Below, piece by piece: positions 32,605-40,810 of a stretch of DNA of 64,000 nucleotides (positions are counted from its first letter, which is position 1; every line of letters begins with the position of its first letter). Origin of the DNA: Yinghuangia aomiensis (GTDB lineage: Bacteria; Actinomycetota; Actinomycetes; Streptomycetales; Streptomycetaceae); NCBI RefSeq assembly GCF_039542225.1, contig NZ_BAABHS010000022.1, positions 1-64,000 on the forward strand, written 5' to 3'. The position numbers and the translations under genes were made by a program. Under the pieces are notes generated by a model. The model worked only from the letters and a program-made list of their open reading frames with translations, ran no database searches and was not told the DNA's origin.

Positions 32605-33870
32605 CTAGAACGCGCAGGGCAGGTGTTTGACCCCGTTGATGAAGCTGGACCGCAGCCGCTGCGGCTCCCCCGCGACGCGGATGTCCGGGAGCCGCCCCAG
32701 CAGCTCGCGGAACATCACGGTGATCTCGCGCCGGGCGAGGTGCGCGCCGAGGCAGAAGTGCGGGCCGGGGCCGCCGTACCCGACGTGCGGGTTCGGGTCG
32801 CGGGTGATGTCGAACCGGTCGGGGTCCGCGAAGACCGCGGCGTCGCGGTTGGCCGACCAGTAGTACATCAGCAGCTTGTCGCCCTCGCTGATCGCCTGCC
32901 CGGCCAGCTCGGTGTCGCGGGTCGCGGTGCGGCGCATCCACACGACCGGGGAGGCGAGGCGGACGATCTCCTCGACGGCGGTCGGCGCGTACCGCTCGAA
33001 GTCGCTCAGCCACAGGGCCCGCTGGTCGGGGTTGTCGGTGAGCAGCCGGAGCCCGTGCGAGATCGCGTTGCGGGTCGTCTCGTTGCCGGCCACCACCAGC
33101 AGGATGAAGAACGACGCGAGTTCTTCGGCGGTGAGCTGCTCGCCGTCGATGTTGGCGTTGACCAGCGCGGAGATGACGTCGTCGGCCGGATGGCCGATCC
33201 GGTAGGTGCCCAACTCGGTGAGGAGATTCGCGAGTTCGCCGCCCGCGGTGAGCAGGACGGTGATGTGGTCGGCGTCCTCGGGCACGTACTCGGGGTCGGC
33301 GATGCCGATGATGGTGTTGGTGCGGTCGAGGACGAACTCGTAGTCCTTCTCCGGGATTCCCATCATGTCGCAGATGACCTTGAGCGGCAGGCGGGCGGCG
33401 ACGTCGGTGACGAAGTCGCATTCACCGCGGTCGGCCACCTCGCCGACGATCCGTGCGGCGGCTTTCTCCACGTCGTGCTCGAACTTCTTGATCATGCGCG
33501 GCGTGAAGGTCCGCGACACGATGCGGCGCAGGCGGTGGTGCCGCGGGTCGTCCATCTCGATCATCGAGCCGAAGAACTCGGCGAACGCGGTGGGGAAGTC
33601 CGGGATGTGGGTGGCGCCTTGGCCGGAACAGAACTCCTCCGGCCGACGGCTGACCTCGACCACGTCGGCGTGCCGGGTCACCGCCCAGAAGCCCGGACCG
33701 GCCGGCAGCGGCGACACCGGCTCCGGGTAGTACGGCAGCGGCCATTCGGTCCGCAGGCGCTCGAACCCGCGGGCCCGGTCCTCGTAGGGGCCGGCCCAGA
33801 ACTCCATGTCGGACAGGTCCACCCAGTCGGGGGCTGCTTTGCCGCGGGGAGTGCTGTTGCCGACCGTCAT
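32605..33870 (-). CDS. Cytochrome P450 (CYP125/CYP124/CYP142-like)
   Basis: This 421-residue bacterial class I P450 has the I-helix LLVVAGNETTRNAISHG (about residue 250, with the AGNETTRN form typical of CYP125/124/142), ExxR in VEEIVRLASP, the meander NPHVGYGGPG and heme-Cys loop GPHFCLGAHLARRE. In mycobacteria these relatives oxidise the steroid side-chain C26/C27 or methyl-branched lipids. Here FadD19-like and Ltp-like genes in the same window make a similar substrate plausible. The ATG at 33870 opens MTVGNSTPRGK. No ferredoxin gene is adjacent, so redox partners must be encoded elsewhere. The CTGAC-N5 motif was not found in its promoter. Confidence 0.88.
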   Translation of the reverse strand: MTVGNSTPRGKAAPDWVDLSDMEFWAGPYEDRARGFERLRTEWPLPYYPEPVSPLPAGPGFWAVTRHADVVEVSRRPEEFCSGQGATHIPDFPTAFAEFFGSMIEMDDPRHHRLRRIVSRTFTPRMIKKFEHDVEKAAARIVGEVADRGECDFVTDVAARLPLKVICDMMGIPEKDYEFVLDRTNTIIGIADPEYVPEDADHITVLLTAGGELANLLTELGTYRIGHPADDVISALVNANIDGEQLTAEELASFFILLVVAGNETTRNAISHGLRLLTDNPDQRALWLSDFERYAPTAVEEIVRLASPVVWMRRTATRDTELAGQAISEGDKLLMYYWSANRDAAVFADPDRFDITRDPNPHVGYGGPGPHFCLGAHLARREITVMFRELLGRLPDIRVAGEPQRLRSSFINGVKHLPCAF

Positions 33871-34008
33871 GCCCTGCCCCCGTCGTGTCGGAGTCGTCGG
33901 GGGCCAGGAAACCACGAACGCGGCCGGGGTAACCAGGTGTTGTCCAGCCTGTCAGGTCACCGGCGTGTCAGGCCGGCCGGCATCGCCGACCGGGCGTCGG
34001 CCGAGAAG

Positions 34009-34434
34009 GTGAGGTGGGGGCTGACGAGACGCTTGGCGGCTGCGCGTGTGAAGCGCGCTCGCGACTGGGCGCGGGTGTGGCTGGTCGAGCAGAAGGTCCC
34101 CGACGATGTGGCGGACTCGGTGGTCCTCTGCGTCTCCGAGATCCTCACCAACGCGGTCCGGCACCAGGGCTCCGGCGAAATCGTGGCGGCTCGCCTCGTC
34201 CTCTTCGACGACGCCGTTTCGGTGTCCGTCGAGGACTCGGGGTGCATCTTCCTCGAACATGCCGTATCTGCCGACGAGTTCGCCGAGGGCGGGCGCGGGC
34301 CGGCGGTCGTCCCGGCGGTCTCCGCACAGTGGGGCGTCCAGCCGCGGCCCGACGGCAAGGTGGTGTGGTGCGAGGTCGCGCGGCCTCACGAACCCCGGCC
34401 CACAGACCTCACCAACTCACGAAACGTGAACTAA
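34009..34434 (+). CDS. RsbW-like ATP-binding protein (anti-sigma/serine kinase fold)
   Basis: This 141-residue GHKL ATPase-fold protein has LTRRLAAARVKRARDWARVW, then VLCVSEILTNAVRHQGSGE (N-box) and VSVEDSGCIFLEH (G1 region). Stand-alone HATPase_c proteins of this size are abundant in streptomycetes and act as anti-sigma factors or anti-anti-sigma kinases. The GTG at 34009 gives the usual length, but the ribosome site is weak and the start is uncertain. The expected G2 box (GxGL) reads GGRGPAVV, slightly off consensus. No sigma factor or STAS gene is adjacent, so its partner is unknown. Confidence 0.7.
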   Translation: MRWGLTRRLAAARVKRARDWARVWLVEQKVPDDVADSVVLCVSEILTNAVRHQGSGEIVAARLVLFDDAVSVSVEDSGCIFLEHAVSADEFAEGGRGPAVVPAVSAQWGVQPRPDGKVVWCEVARPHEPRPTDLTNSRNVN

Positions 34435-34530
34435 CTTTCCGCAAAGCCATTCCGGAAATCACGAACACGGCGGGGCAGCCGGACATCGTCCACAAACAGA
34501 CGCAGCCCGGCTCCCCGCTCCGCCCCGCCT

Positions 34531-35292
34531 TCACGACGTCGGTGCGCCGCCGTTCAGCTGCCACGTCTGCCCGGTGATCCACTCCGCTTCGCGCGACGCG
34601 AGGAACACGCAAGTAGCGCCGATGTCTTCCGGGCGGCCGAGGCGGCCCACCGGGATACCCTTCGCCATTTCGGTCGTCACCGAGGCGGTGCGGCCGCTGG
34701 CGGCCGGGTCCATGAGGCCGAGGGCGAGGGTGTTGGCGGTGATGCCGTCGCGGGCGTTCTCCATGGCCAGGTGGCGGGTGAACGCGATCGCGCCGCCCTT
34801 GGCGGCGCCGTACAGGGAGATGCCGAAGCTCGCGCCGGTGATGCCGGCGCCGGAGGCGATGGTGATGATGCGGCCGTGGCGGCGGGCGCACATGCCGTCC
34901 AGGACGGCACGTGTCGTGTTCATGACACCGAACAGGTTGACGTCCGCGAAGCGCTGCCAGTCGGCGGGCTCGGTGTCACGGAACTTCGTCGGGCGGAAGC
35001 CCTCGGCGCCGCCGTTGCCCGCGTTGTTGACGAGGATGTCGAACGGTGCGACCCGGCGTTCGAACGCGCGCACCTCGGAGGCGACCGCGGTGCGGTCGGT
35101 GACGTCGAAGGGCAGCGCGTACGCGGTCCCGCCCGCCTCGGTGATGGACGCCACGGTCTCCGCGGCGCGTTCCGCCACGATGTCGTTGACCGCGACCACC
35201 GCGCCCTGCCGGGCGAGCGCCACGGCGATCCCGGTGCCCACACCCTGTCCCGCGCCGGTGACCAGCGCCGTCCTGCCGTCCAGCTCGAACAT
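34531..35292 (-). CDS. Short-chain dehydrogenase/reductase (SDR)
   Basis: This 253-residue classical SDR has the nucleotide motif TGAGQGVGTG (about residues 12-21), NNAGNGG, and the catalytic Ser in IASGAGITGAS, Tyr and Lys in SLYGAAKGG (YxxxK), with a C-terminal EWITGQTWQLNGG. An acidic residue after beta-2 (VNDIVAER) suggests NAD(H) preference. The ATG at 35292 has AGGAGG seven bases upstream. It is divergent from a MarR gene, and the gap carries two GAGTCAAT direct repeats, so MarR control is likely. A beta-hydroxyacyl-CoA or alcohol substrate is possible; the specificity is unknown. Confidence 0.9.
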   Translation of the reverse strand: MFELDGRTALVTGAGQGVGTGIAVALARQGAVVAVNDIVAERAAETVASITEAGGTAYALPFDVTDRTAVASEVRAFERRVAPFDILVNNAGNGGAEGFRPTKFRDTEPADWQRFADVNLFGVMNTTRAVLDGMCARRHGRIITIASGAGITGASFGISLYGAAKGGAIAFTRHLAMENARDGITANTLALGLMDPAASGRTASVTTEMAKGIPVGRLGRPEDIGATCVFLASREAEWITGQTWQLNGGAPTS

Positions 35293-35519
35293 GCGAACCT
35301 CCTGTTCCGGGGCGGAGCCAACCACCCCCTACCGCCGGAGTCAATGGTGGAGTCAATCAAGTAAATGAATCGAGCCGGACCGTTTCGGCGGTGCGCGCCC
35401 GGCGGTCTTCGCACGTAGACTTCGCGGCACACCGGACGGCCGCGTACGGTGTCCCGGTCCCCACCGACCTTCCCGCGCCGCGTCCGCAGCCCGGGGCGGT
35501 CCCCGATCCGCATGCGGGA

Positions 35520-36035
35520 GTGAGCGTTCCCTTGCCGCCGGACGAGCAGAACACCCCCGACATGCTGGCCGCGCAGCGCCAGGTCCAGAGCGCGGTGGAG
35601 CGGCTGCTGCGCCTTCAGCAGAGCCGCAAGGTGCACGGGGAGCTGATGACGGCCGCCCGCGCGCAGATCTCCCAGCCCGCCGTGCTGCTGCTGTCCCGTC
35701 TGCAGACCGACGGCGGCCTGACCATCGGCGAACTCGCCCGGCGCACCCACATGGACATGTCGCTGGTCAGCCGCGAGCTGCGGAAGCTGGAGGCCGAGGC
35801 TCTGGTCACCCGCGCGACGGACGCCAACGACGGCCGGGTCACCCGGGTCGGGCTGACGCCGAAGGGCCGCGGCATCGTGCGGCGGCTGCGCAACGTGCGC
35901 GACCGGCACTTGTTCGAGGTGCTGTCGCACTGGTCGGCCGAGGAGCTGACCGCGCTGGGGTCGCTGATGGGGCGTTTCGTCGACGATTTGCAGGCGGTGC
36001 GCTACCGCGACGACGCGGAGGCCGAGGGCAAGTAG
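35520..36035 (+). CDS. MarR-family transcriptional regulator
   Basis: This protein is about 171 residues from GTG 35520; an in-frame GTG at 35391 would give 214 aa with a Pro-rich extension that lacks family sequence. The winged helix is clear: ISQPAVLLLSRLQTDGGLTIGE, then LARRTHMDMSLVSRELRKLE (recognition helix) and TRATDANDGRVTRVGLTPKGR (wing). Flanking helices would form the dimer interface. It is divergent from the SDR gene. In the 227-base gap, GAGTCAATGGTGGAGTCAATCAAG (about 35336-35359) contains two direct GAGTCAAT copies 12 bases apart, a candidate operator. The ligand is unknown. Confidence 0.82.
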   Translation: MSVPLPPDEQNTPDMLAAQRQVQSAVERLLRLQQSRKVHGELMTAARAQISQPAVLLLSRLQTDGGLTIGELARRTHMDMSLVSRELRKLEAEALVTRATDANDGRVTRVGLTPKGRGIVRRLRNVRDRHLFEVLSHWSAEELTALGSLMGRFVDDLQAVRYRDDAEAEGK

Positions 36036-36087
36036 GCGGGTTGCCGGGCCGGCGCGGAGGGCGGACCGGCGTGTTCCCGGGCCGCGG

Positions 36088-36402
36088 TCACCCCGCCCTC
36101 TCGCCGCCTGCCCCCAGCAGCCCCGCCACCGCCCCGACCGCAGCCACCGCGTCCGGGCCTCGGCCGCGCACGGTCAGCGTCGTGCCCGCCCGGGCGGCGA
36201 GGCCGAGCACTTCGAGGACGCTCGCGGCGTGGGCGGTGCGGCCGTCCGGAGCGATCACCACGAGGTCCGCGCCGTACCCCGCCGCGGCGCGTACCAGGGC
36301 CGCCGCAGGGCGCGCGTGCAGGTCGGCGCCGAGCACCACCACGGCCTCGGCCGCCCCGTCCACCCCGGCCCCGGCATCCGCCGCCTCAGAACTTGCGGAC
36401 AT
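36088..36402 (-). CDS. HPr-like phosphocarrier of the Dha PTS system
   Basis: This 104-residue HPr-fold protein carries the phospho-acceptor His in GADLHARPAA (about residue 29) and an HPr-Ser-type helix AASVLEVLGLAARAGTTLTV. The first about 18 residues are an Ala/Asp/Gly-rich extension. It should accept phosphate from the EI homologue at 38545 and pass it to DhaM. Its start overlaps the end of dhaM by 17 bases, so the two are cotranscribed. They face away from dhaK-dhaL-EI. It is dedicated to dihydroxyacetone phosphorylation by context; a second general HPr may exist elsewhere. Confidence 0.88.
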   Translation of the reverse strand: MSASSEAADAGAGVDGAAEAVVVLGADLHARPAAALVRAAAGYGADLVVIAPDGRTAHAASVLEVLGLAARAGTTLTVRGRGPDAVAAVGAVAGLLGAGGERAG

Positions 36403-36778
36403 TGCGGGCCCCTTCGGCGGCCGCCACGACCGTCTCCAGGTTCGCGCCGGACGCGGCCGCCACGGCGGCGGCGACCGCGCCCTCGACGAACGGCGCGTCC
36501 GCCAGCCGCACGTGCCCCATCGGCTCCTCGTCGAGCAGCGCCTGCACGGTCAGCACCGCGCTGCCCAGGTCCGGGATCACCACCACGCCGCTGCCCTGGT
36601 CGGCGTCGAGCAGCGCGGCCCGCACCCGGTGCACCGACGTGCCCAGCCCGCCCACCTGGTCGCCCGCGGCGAGCGCCACCACGACCTCGTCGCCGCCCAG
36701 CTGCGCCAGCAGCTCGTGCACTCCCGCGGCGAGCGTGCCACTGTGCGAAACCAGGACGATTCCTACGAGATTGCCCAT
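36386..36778 (-). CDS. dhaM: DhaM, phosphoryl-donor subunit of dihydroxyacetone kinase
   Basis: This 130-residue EIIA-Man-fold protein receives phosphate from HPr on His12 (VLVSHSGTLAAGVHELLAQL) and passes it to ADP bound on DhaL. Other family segments are VVALAAGDQVGGLGTS, VIPDLGSAVLTVQALL and DAPFVEGAVAAAVAAASG. It has the EIIA domain only. In E. coli, DhaM is fused to HPr and EI domains, but here those are separate neighbouring genes. It is divergent from dhaK across a 112-base gap. It overlaps the downstream HPr gene. Confidence 0.93.
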   Translation of the reverse strand: MGNLVGIVLVSHSGTLAAGVHELLAQLGGDEVVVALAAGDQVGGLGTSVHRVRAALLDADQGSGVVVIPDLGSAVLTVQALLDEEPMGHVRLADAPFVEGAVAAAVAAASGANLETVVAAAEGARNVRKF

Positions 36779-36890
36779 GATCGGGCATGCTACGAGAGAT
36801 CACGGGCGGCGTCATGGCGCCGCGCATGCCGGGACACAACCGTCCGCGGATAAACGACCCGGACCGACGAGAGAAGGGCGAAGGAAGCCG

Positions 36891-37880
36891 GTGAAGAAGT
36901 TCCTGAACGCGCCGGAGACCGCCGTCGACGACGCCTTGGCCGGACTGGCCGCCGCGCACCCCGAGCTGGCCGTGGACCGCGCCCTGCGCGTCGTCGCGCG
37001 CGCGTCCGGCGCCCGGCCCGGCAAGGTCGGCCTGGTGTCCGGCGGCGGATCCGGGCACGAACCGCTGCACACCGGCTTCGTCGGCCCCGGCATGCTGGAC
37101 GCGGCGTGCGCGGGTGAGATCTTCTCGTCGCCGACCCCGGACCGGATCCTCGCGGCGACCCGCGCGGCGGCGGCGGGCGCGGGCGTCGTGCACATCGTGA
37201 AGAACTACACAGGCGACAACCTCAACTTCGACATGGCCGCCGAACTCGCCCGCGAGGAAGGCATCGAGGTCGCGAAGGTGACGGTGGCCGACGACGTCGC
37301 CGTCGAGGACGCCGGCACCGCGGGCCGCCGCGGCACCGGTGCGGCGCTCATCGTCGAGAAGACCGCGGGAGCCCGCGCCGAGGAGGGCGCGGACCTGGCG
37401 GCGGTGGTCGCCGTGGCACGGCAGGCCGCCGAATCGTCGCGCTCGTACGCGGTCGCCCTCGCCGCGGGCACCGTCCCGACGACCGGCCGCCCGAGCTTCG
37501 AACTCCCCGACGGCCTGGTCGAATCCGGCGTCGGCATCCACGGCGAACCCGGCCGCGCCCGGGCGCCGCTGCGGCCCGCCCGCGACCTCGCCGCGGCGAT
37601 CGCCGACGCCGTGCTCGCCGACCTGCCGCGCCGCAACGAACCGGTGATCGCCCTGGTCAACGGCCTGGGCGCGACCCCGCTGATGGAGTTGTACGTGGTT
37701 TACGGCCACGTCGCCGAGGAACTCGCCCACCGCGGTATCGCCATCGCACGCAACCTGGTCGGGACCTACGTGACCAGCCTCGACACGGCCGGCGTGTCGC
37801 TCACGCTGTGCCGCGCCGACCCGGCGCTCCTGCGGCTGTGGGACGCTCCCGTGCGCACCCCGGCATTGCGCTGGGGCTGA
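36891..37880 (+). CDS. dhaK: DhaK, dihydroxyacetone-binding subunit
   Basis: This 329-residue subunit binds dihydroxyacetone covalently through the His in VGIHGEPGRARAP (about residue 220). Other landmarks are VKKFLNAPE at the start, GLVSGGGSGHEPLHTGFVG (about 45-65), the phosphate-proximal VKNYTGDNLNF, and VNGLGATPLMELY. All are as in PTS-type DhaK. The GTG at 36891 follows GAAGGA. dhaL begins 23 bases downstream. Together DhaK-DhaL-DhaM convert dihydroxyacetone to DHAP using PEP, linking glycerol or formaldehyde-assimilation products to glycolysis. Confidence 0.95.
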   Translation: MKKFLNAPETAVDDALAGLAAAHPELAVDRALRVVARASGARPGKVGLVSGGGSGHEPLHTGFVGPGMLDAACAGEIFSSPTPDRILAATRAAAAGAGVVHIVKNYTGDNLNFDMAAELAREEGIEVAKVTVADDVAVEDAGTAGRRGTGAALIVEKTAGARAEEGADLAAVVAVARQAAESSRSYAVALAAGTVPTTGRPSFELPDGLVESGVGIHGEPGRARAPLRPARDLAAAIADAVLADLPRRNEPVIALVNGLGATPLMELYVVYGHVAEELAHRGIAIARNLVGTYVTSLDTAGVSLTLCRADPALLRLWDAPVRTPALRWG

Positions 37881-37903
37881 ACGAGAACCGCCGGAGGACC
37901 ACC

Positions 37904-38548
37904 GTGGGAGAACTCGACACCGCCGCCGTGCTGGTGTGGATGCACGCCGCCACCGCGGCCGTCGCCGCACACGAGGCCGAACTCACCGCTCTCGACACGG
38001 CGATCGGCGACGGCGACCACGGCACGAACCTGAGACGCGGCTTCGCGGCGGCCTCGCTCGCCGCCGAGGACGCCGCCGCGGCAGGCACCGACCCGGGCCC
38101 GTTCCTGATCGCCGTCGGCGGCGCGCTGATCTCCAGCGTGGGCGGCGCCGCGGGACCGCTGTACGGCACGGTGCTGCGGACCGCGGGCAAGGCCCTCGAG
38201 GGCCCGACGGCCGACACCGCGGCGCTGGCGGTGGCCCTCGGCGCCGGGCTGGACGCGCTGCGCCGTCTGGGCGGCGCGGAGGTCGGCGACAAGACGATGG
38301 TCGACGCCTTCGCCCCCGCGGTCGACGCCCTGCGCGCCGCGGGCGACCTCCCGCTGGCCGAGGCGGCCCGCCTGGCGGCCGACGCCGCCGAGGAGGGCAT
38401 GCGCTCGACCACCCCGCTCCGGGCCCGCAAGGGCCGCGCGTCCTACCTCGGCGACCGCAGCATCGGCCACCAGGACCCGGGCGCGACCTCGACGGCATTG
38501 GTGTTCCGCGCGCTGGCCGAGTCCCTGACGACGACGGTGGCGACGTGA
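37904..38548 (+). CDS. dhaL: DhaL, ADP-binding subunit of dihydroxyacetone kinase
   Basis: This 214-residue all-helical DhaL holds a tightly bound ADP that is phosphorylated by DhaM and transfers phosphate to dihydroxyacetone on DhaK. The Asp cluster that binds Mg is in TAIGDGDHGTNLRRGF (about residues 28-43). Nucleotide-contact segments SVGGAAGPLYGT, GGAEVGDKTMVDAF and RKGRASYLGDRSIGHQDPGA are conserved. The GTG at 37904 has CCGGAGG upstream. Its stop overlaps the GTG of the EI homologue (GTGA), so the genes are coupled. Confidence 0.95.
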   Translation: MGELDTAAVLVWMHAATAAVAAHEAELTALDTAIGDGDHGTNLRRGFAAASLAAEDAAAAGTDPGPFLIAVGGALISSVGGAAGPLYGTVLRTAGKALEGPTADTAALAVALGAGLDALRRLGGAEVGDKTMVDAFAPAVDALRAAGDLPLAEAARLAADAAEEGMRSTTPLRARKGRASYLGDRSIGHQDPGATSTALVFRALAESLTTTVAT

Positions 38549-40653
38549 GGGGCGGGGAAGACGGGGGGAACGACCCGGAGGGGCGAGGGGGCTCGGCGGG
38601 CGCGGACCCGACGGACGCGGCGGAGGGAACCGCGGGCAAGGCCGGTCGCGGCGACCAGCGGGCACCGGCGGTCGCCGACCCGCACCGGCCGGACGGCGCG
38701 GAAGGCGCGGAAGGCGCGCCGGAACGCGTGGCCGAGGGGCACGCCGCGCGCGCCGAACGTACGGGTCCGGGCGCGGGCGGCGGCCGCGGAAACGCGGTCC
38801 CCGGCGGGTTGTCCGCCGGCGACTCCCCGGCGCGCGGCCCGATCACTGCCGGGTCGTCGGCCGTCGCGGGGATCGCGGCAGCACCCGGCGTGGCCGTGGG
38901 GTGGGCGATGTCGGTGGACCGGTCCGGTCCGGACTCGCCGCACGCGGCCTCCCGCACCTGTGCGGCAGCGCCCGCGGACCGAACCGACCCCGCCGGCAGC
39001 ACGCACGCCCGCCCGGACACCACCGCGTCGGCCACCGAGCCCCCGGCAGGCCACCCGTCCCCGCCCGCCGCCGGTCCCACTCCCGCCGTGCCCGACCCCG
39101 ACACCCGCTCGGCAGCCGAGCGGGTGTCCCACACACCCGACGGCGGCCCCGCCCCGTCCCCCCGCTCCTCCGTCCCCACCGTCCCAACTGCCGCCGAAGC
39201 ACTCCAAGCCGTCGCCACCGAGCTGTCGGCCTTGGCCGAACACCTCCGCGCCGACGGCCAGTCCGCCGAGTCCGACATCGTCGCCGTCACCGCGCTCATC
39301 GCCACCGATCCCGCGCTGCGCGCCCTCGCCGAGGACCTGGCCGACGGTGGCCTCACCCCCGCCGAAGCCGTCGTCGCGGCGGCGAACCGGCACGCCGACG
39401 CGCTCGCCGCGCTGGGGGATCCGCTGTTCGCCGACCGGGCCGCCGATGTGCGGCATATCGGGCGTCGCACAGCCGCAATTCTGGCCGGAAACGATCGCCG
39501 CGAGCCCGTCGGCGACCTCGTCCTGCTCGGCGACGAACTCGCCGCCGCCGACCTCCTCGCACCCGGCCGCTCCCCCGTCGCCGCCGTCTCGGCGCGCGGC
39601 GGGCCTACCGGGCATCTCGCTGTGGTAGCACGCTCGTTGGGGATCCCTCTGGTGCTCGGCATCGCGCCGGAGGTCCTCCGTGGCGCGGACGGGCACCGGG
39701 TGCTCGTGGACGGCGGCCGCGGGTCGATCGCCGTGGACCCCGATGTCGCGGACATCGCGCCGCAGTTCCCGGTCCCCGACGAGAGCCCGCACCCGCTCCC
39801 GCCCCGGGCCACCCGCACCCGCGACGGGCAGCGCATCCGCGTGGGCGCCAACATCGGCAGTCACCGCGAGGCGCTCGCCGCCCGGCAGCACGGGGCCGAG
39901 TACGTCGGCCTGCTGCGTACCGAACTCCCGTTCCTCGGCGCCGACCACTGGCCCGATGCCGACGAACACACCGCCGCGCTGGTGCCGTTGCTGCGCGACG
40001 GCCCCGCCGGACCGGCCGTCGTGCGCACCCTCGACTTCGCCGCGGACAAACGCCCTGCCTTCGCCGCCGACGACCCGGCGGCCTGCCGATCGGACGACGT
40101 GCTGCGTGCCCAGTTCGCGGGGATCCTCGCCGCCGCGGCGACGACCGCCCACCCGGTGCACATCCTGCTGCCGATGGTCGCCGACGCGGTGGAATTCGCG
40201 CACTGCCGCCGCCTGCTCGCCGACGCCTGCCGCGCCGCGGGGACCCGGGAGCCGCCGCTCGGCGCGATGGTCGAGCGGGAGAGCGCCGTCGCCGACGCGG
40301 AAGCCCTCGCTGCGGCCGCCGACTTCCTGTCCGTCGGCACCAACGACCTGACCCCGGCGCTGGTCGGCCTGCCGCGCCACGATCCGCGGCTCGTCCCCGC
40401 CATGGCGGGGACGCCGACCGTGCTGCGCGCCCTCCAGCGCGTCGTCGCCGCCGGGCACGCGCACGACCGGACAGTGTCCGTGTGCGGGGACGCGGCCGCC
40501 GACCCGAGCGTGCTGCCGCTGCTCGTCGGGCTCGGCGTGGACGCCGTCTCCGTCGCCCCGCCCGCTCTCGCCGCGGTACGTGCCCAGATCGCCGGACTCG
40601 ACGTCACCCGCTGCACGGAATCGGCCCGCCGCCGCCTCGCCGCAGACCACTGA
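38545..40653 (+). CDS. PTS enzyme I homologue with long disordered extension and insertion
   Basis: This 702-residue PEP:phosphoprotein phosphotransferase probably phosphorylates the HPr at 36088. The EI core begins VAGIAAAPGVAVGWAM (about residue 107). The phospho-His lies in ARGGPTGHLAVVARSLGIP (His near 357; canonical EI has GGRTSH). The PEP barrel includes EYVGLLRTELPF, SVGTNDLTPAL and the catalytic Cys in SVCGDAAAD. A normal EI has about 560-575 residues. Here about 105 Gly/Ala/Glu/Arg-rich residues precede the core, and about 90 Pro/Ala/Thr-rich residues (about 125-213) interrupt it just after the first strand. The GTG overlaps the dhaL stop by four bases. The start could lie further in, since the extension has no homology. 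Confidence 0.85.
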   Translation: MRGGEDGGNDPEGRGGSAGADPTDAAEGTAGKAGRGDQRAPAVADPHRPDGAEGAEGAPERVAEGHAARAERTGPGAGGGRGNAVPGGLSAGDSPARGPITAGSSAVAGIAAAPGVAVGWAMSVDRSGPDSPHAASRTCAAAPADRTDPAGSTHARPDTTASATEPPAGHPSPPAAGPTPAVPDPDTRSAAERVSHTPDGGPAPSPRSSVPTVPTAAEALQAVATELSALAEHLRADGQSAESDIVAVTALIATDPALRALAEDLADGGLTPAEAVVAAANRHADALAALGDPLFADRAADVRHIGRRTAAILAGNDRREPVGDLVLLGDELAAADLLAPGRSPVAAVSARGGPTGHLAVVARSLGIPLVLGIAPEVLRGADGHRVLVDGGRGSIAVDPDVADIAPQFPVPDESPHPLPPRATRTRDGQRIRVGANIGSHREALAARQHGAEYVGLLRTELPFLGADHWPDADEHTAALVPLLRDGPAGPAVVRTLDFAADKRPAFAADDPAACRSDDVLRAQFAGILAAAATTAHPVHILLPMVADAVEFAHCRRLLADACRAAGTREPPLGAMVERESAVADAEALAAAADFLSVGTNDLTPALVGLPRHDPRLVPAMAGTPTVLRALQRVVAAGHAHDRTVSVCGDAAADPSVLPLLVGLGVDAVSVAPPALAAVRAQIAGLDVTRCTESARRRLAADH

Positions 40654-40810
40654 CCGCGCCGCACGCCCCGGCAGGACGCGCTCGCGCGGGCAGCTGTCGG
40701 ACCAGCGCCCCCGATCAGGTCGACGGTCCTTGGCCCGGCCGGGGTCGGGCGAGTCCGGGCCGCCGGACGCACCGGCCGATCGCGAGCCCGCTCGTCCCCT
40801 TCCCCGGGGC

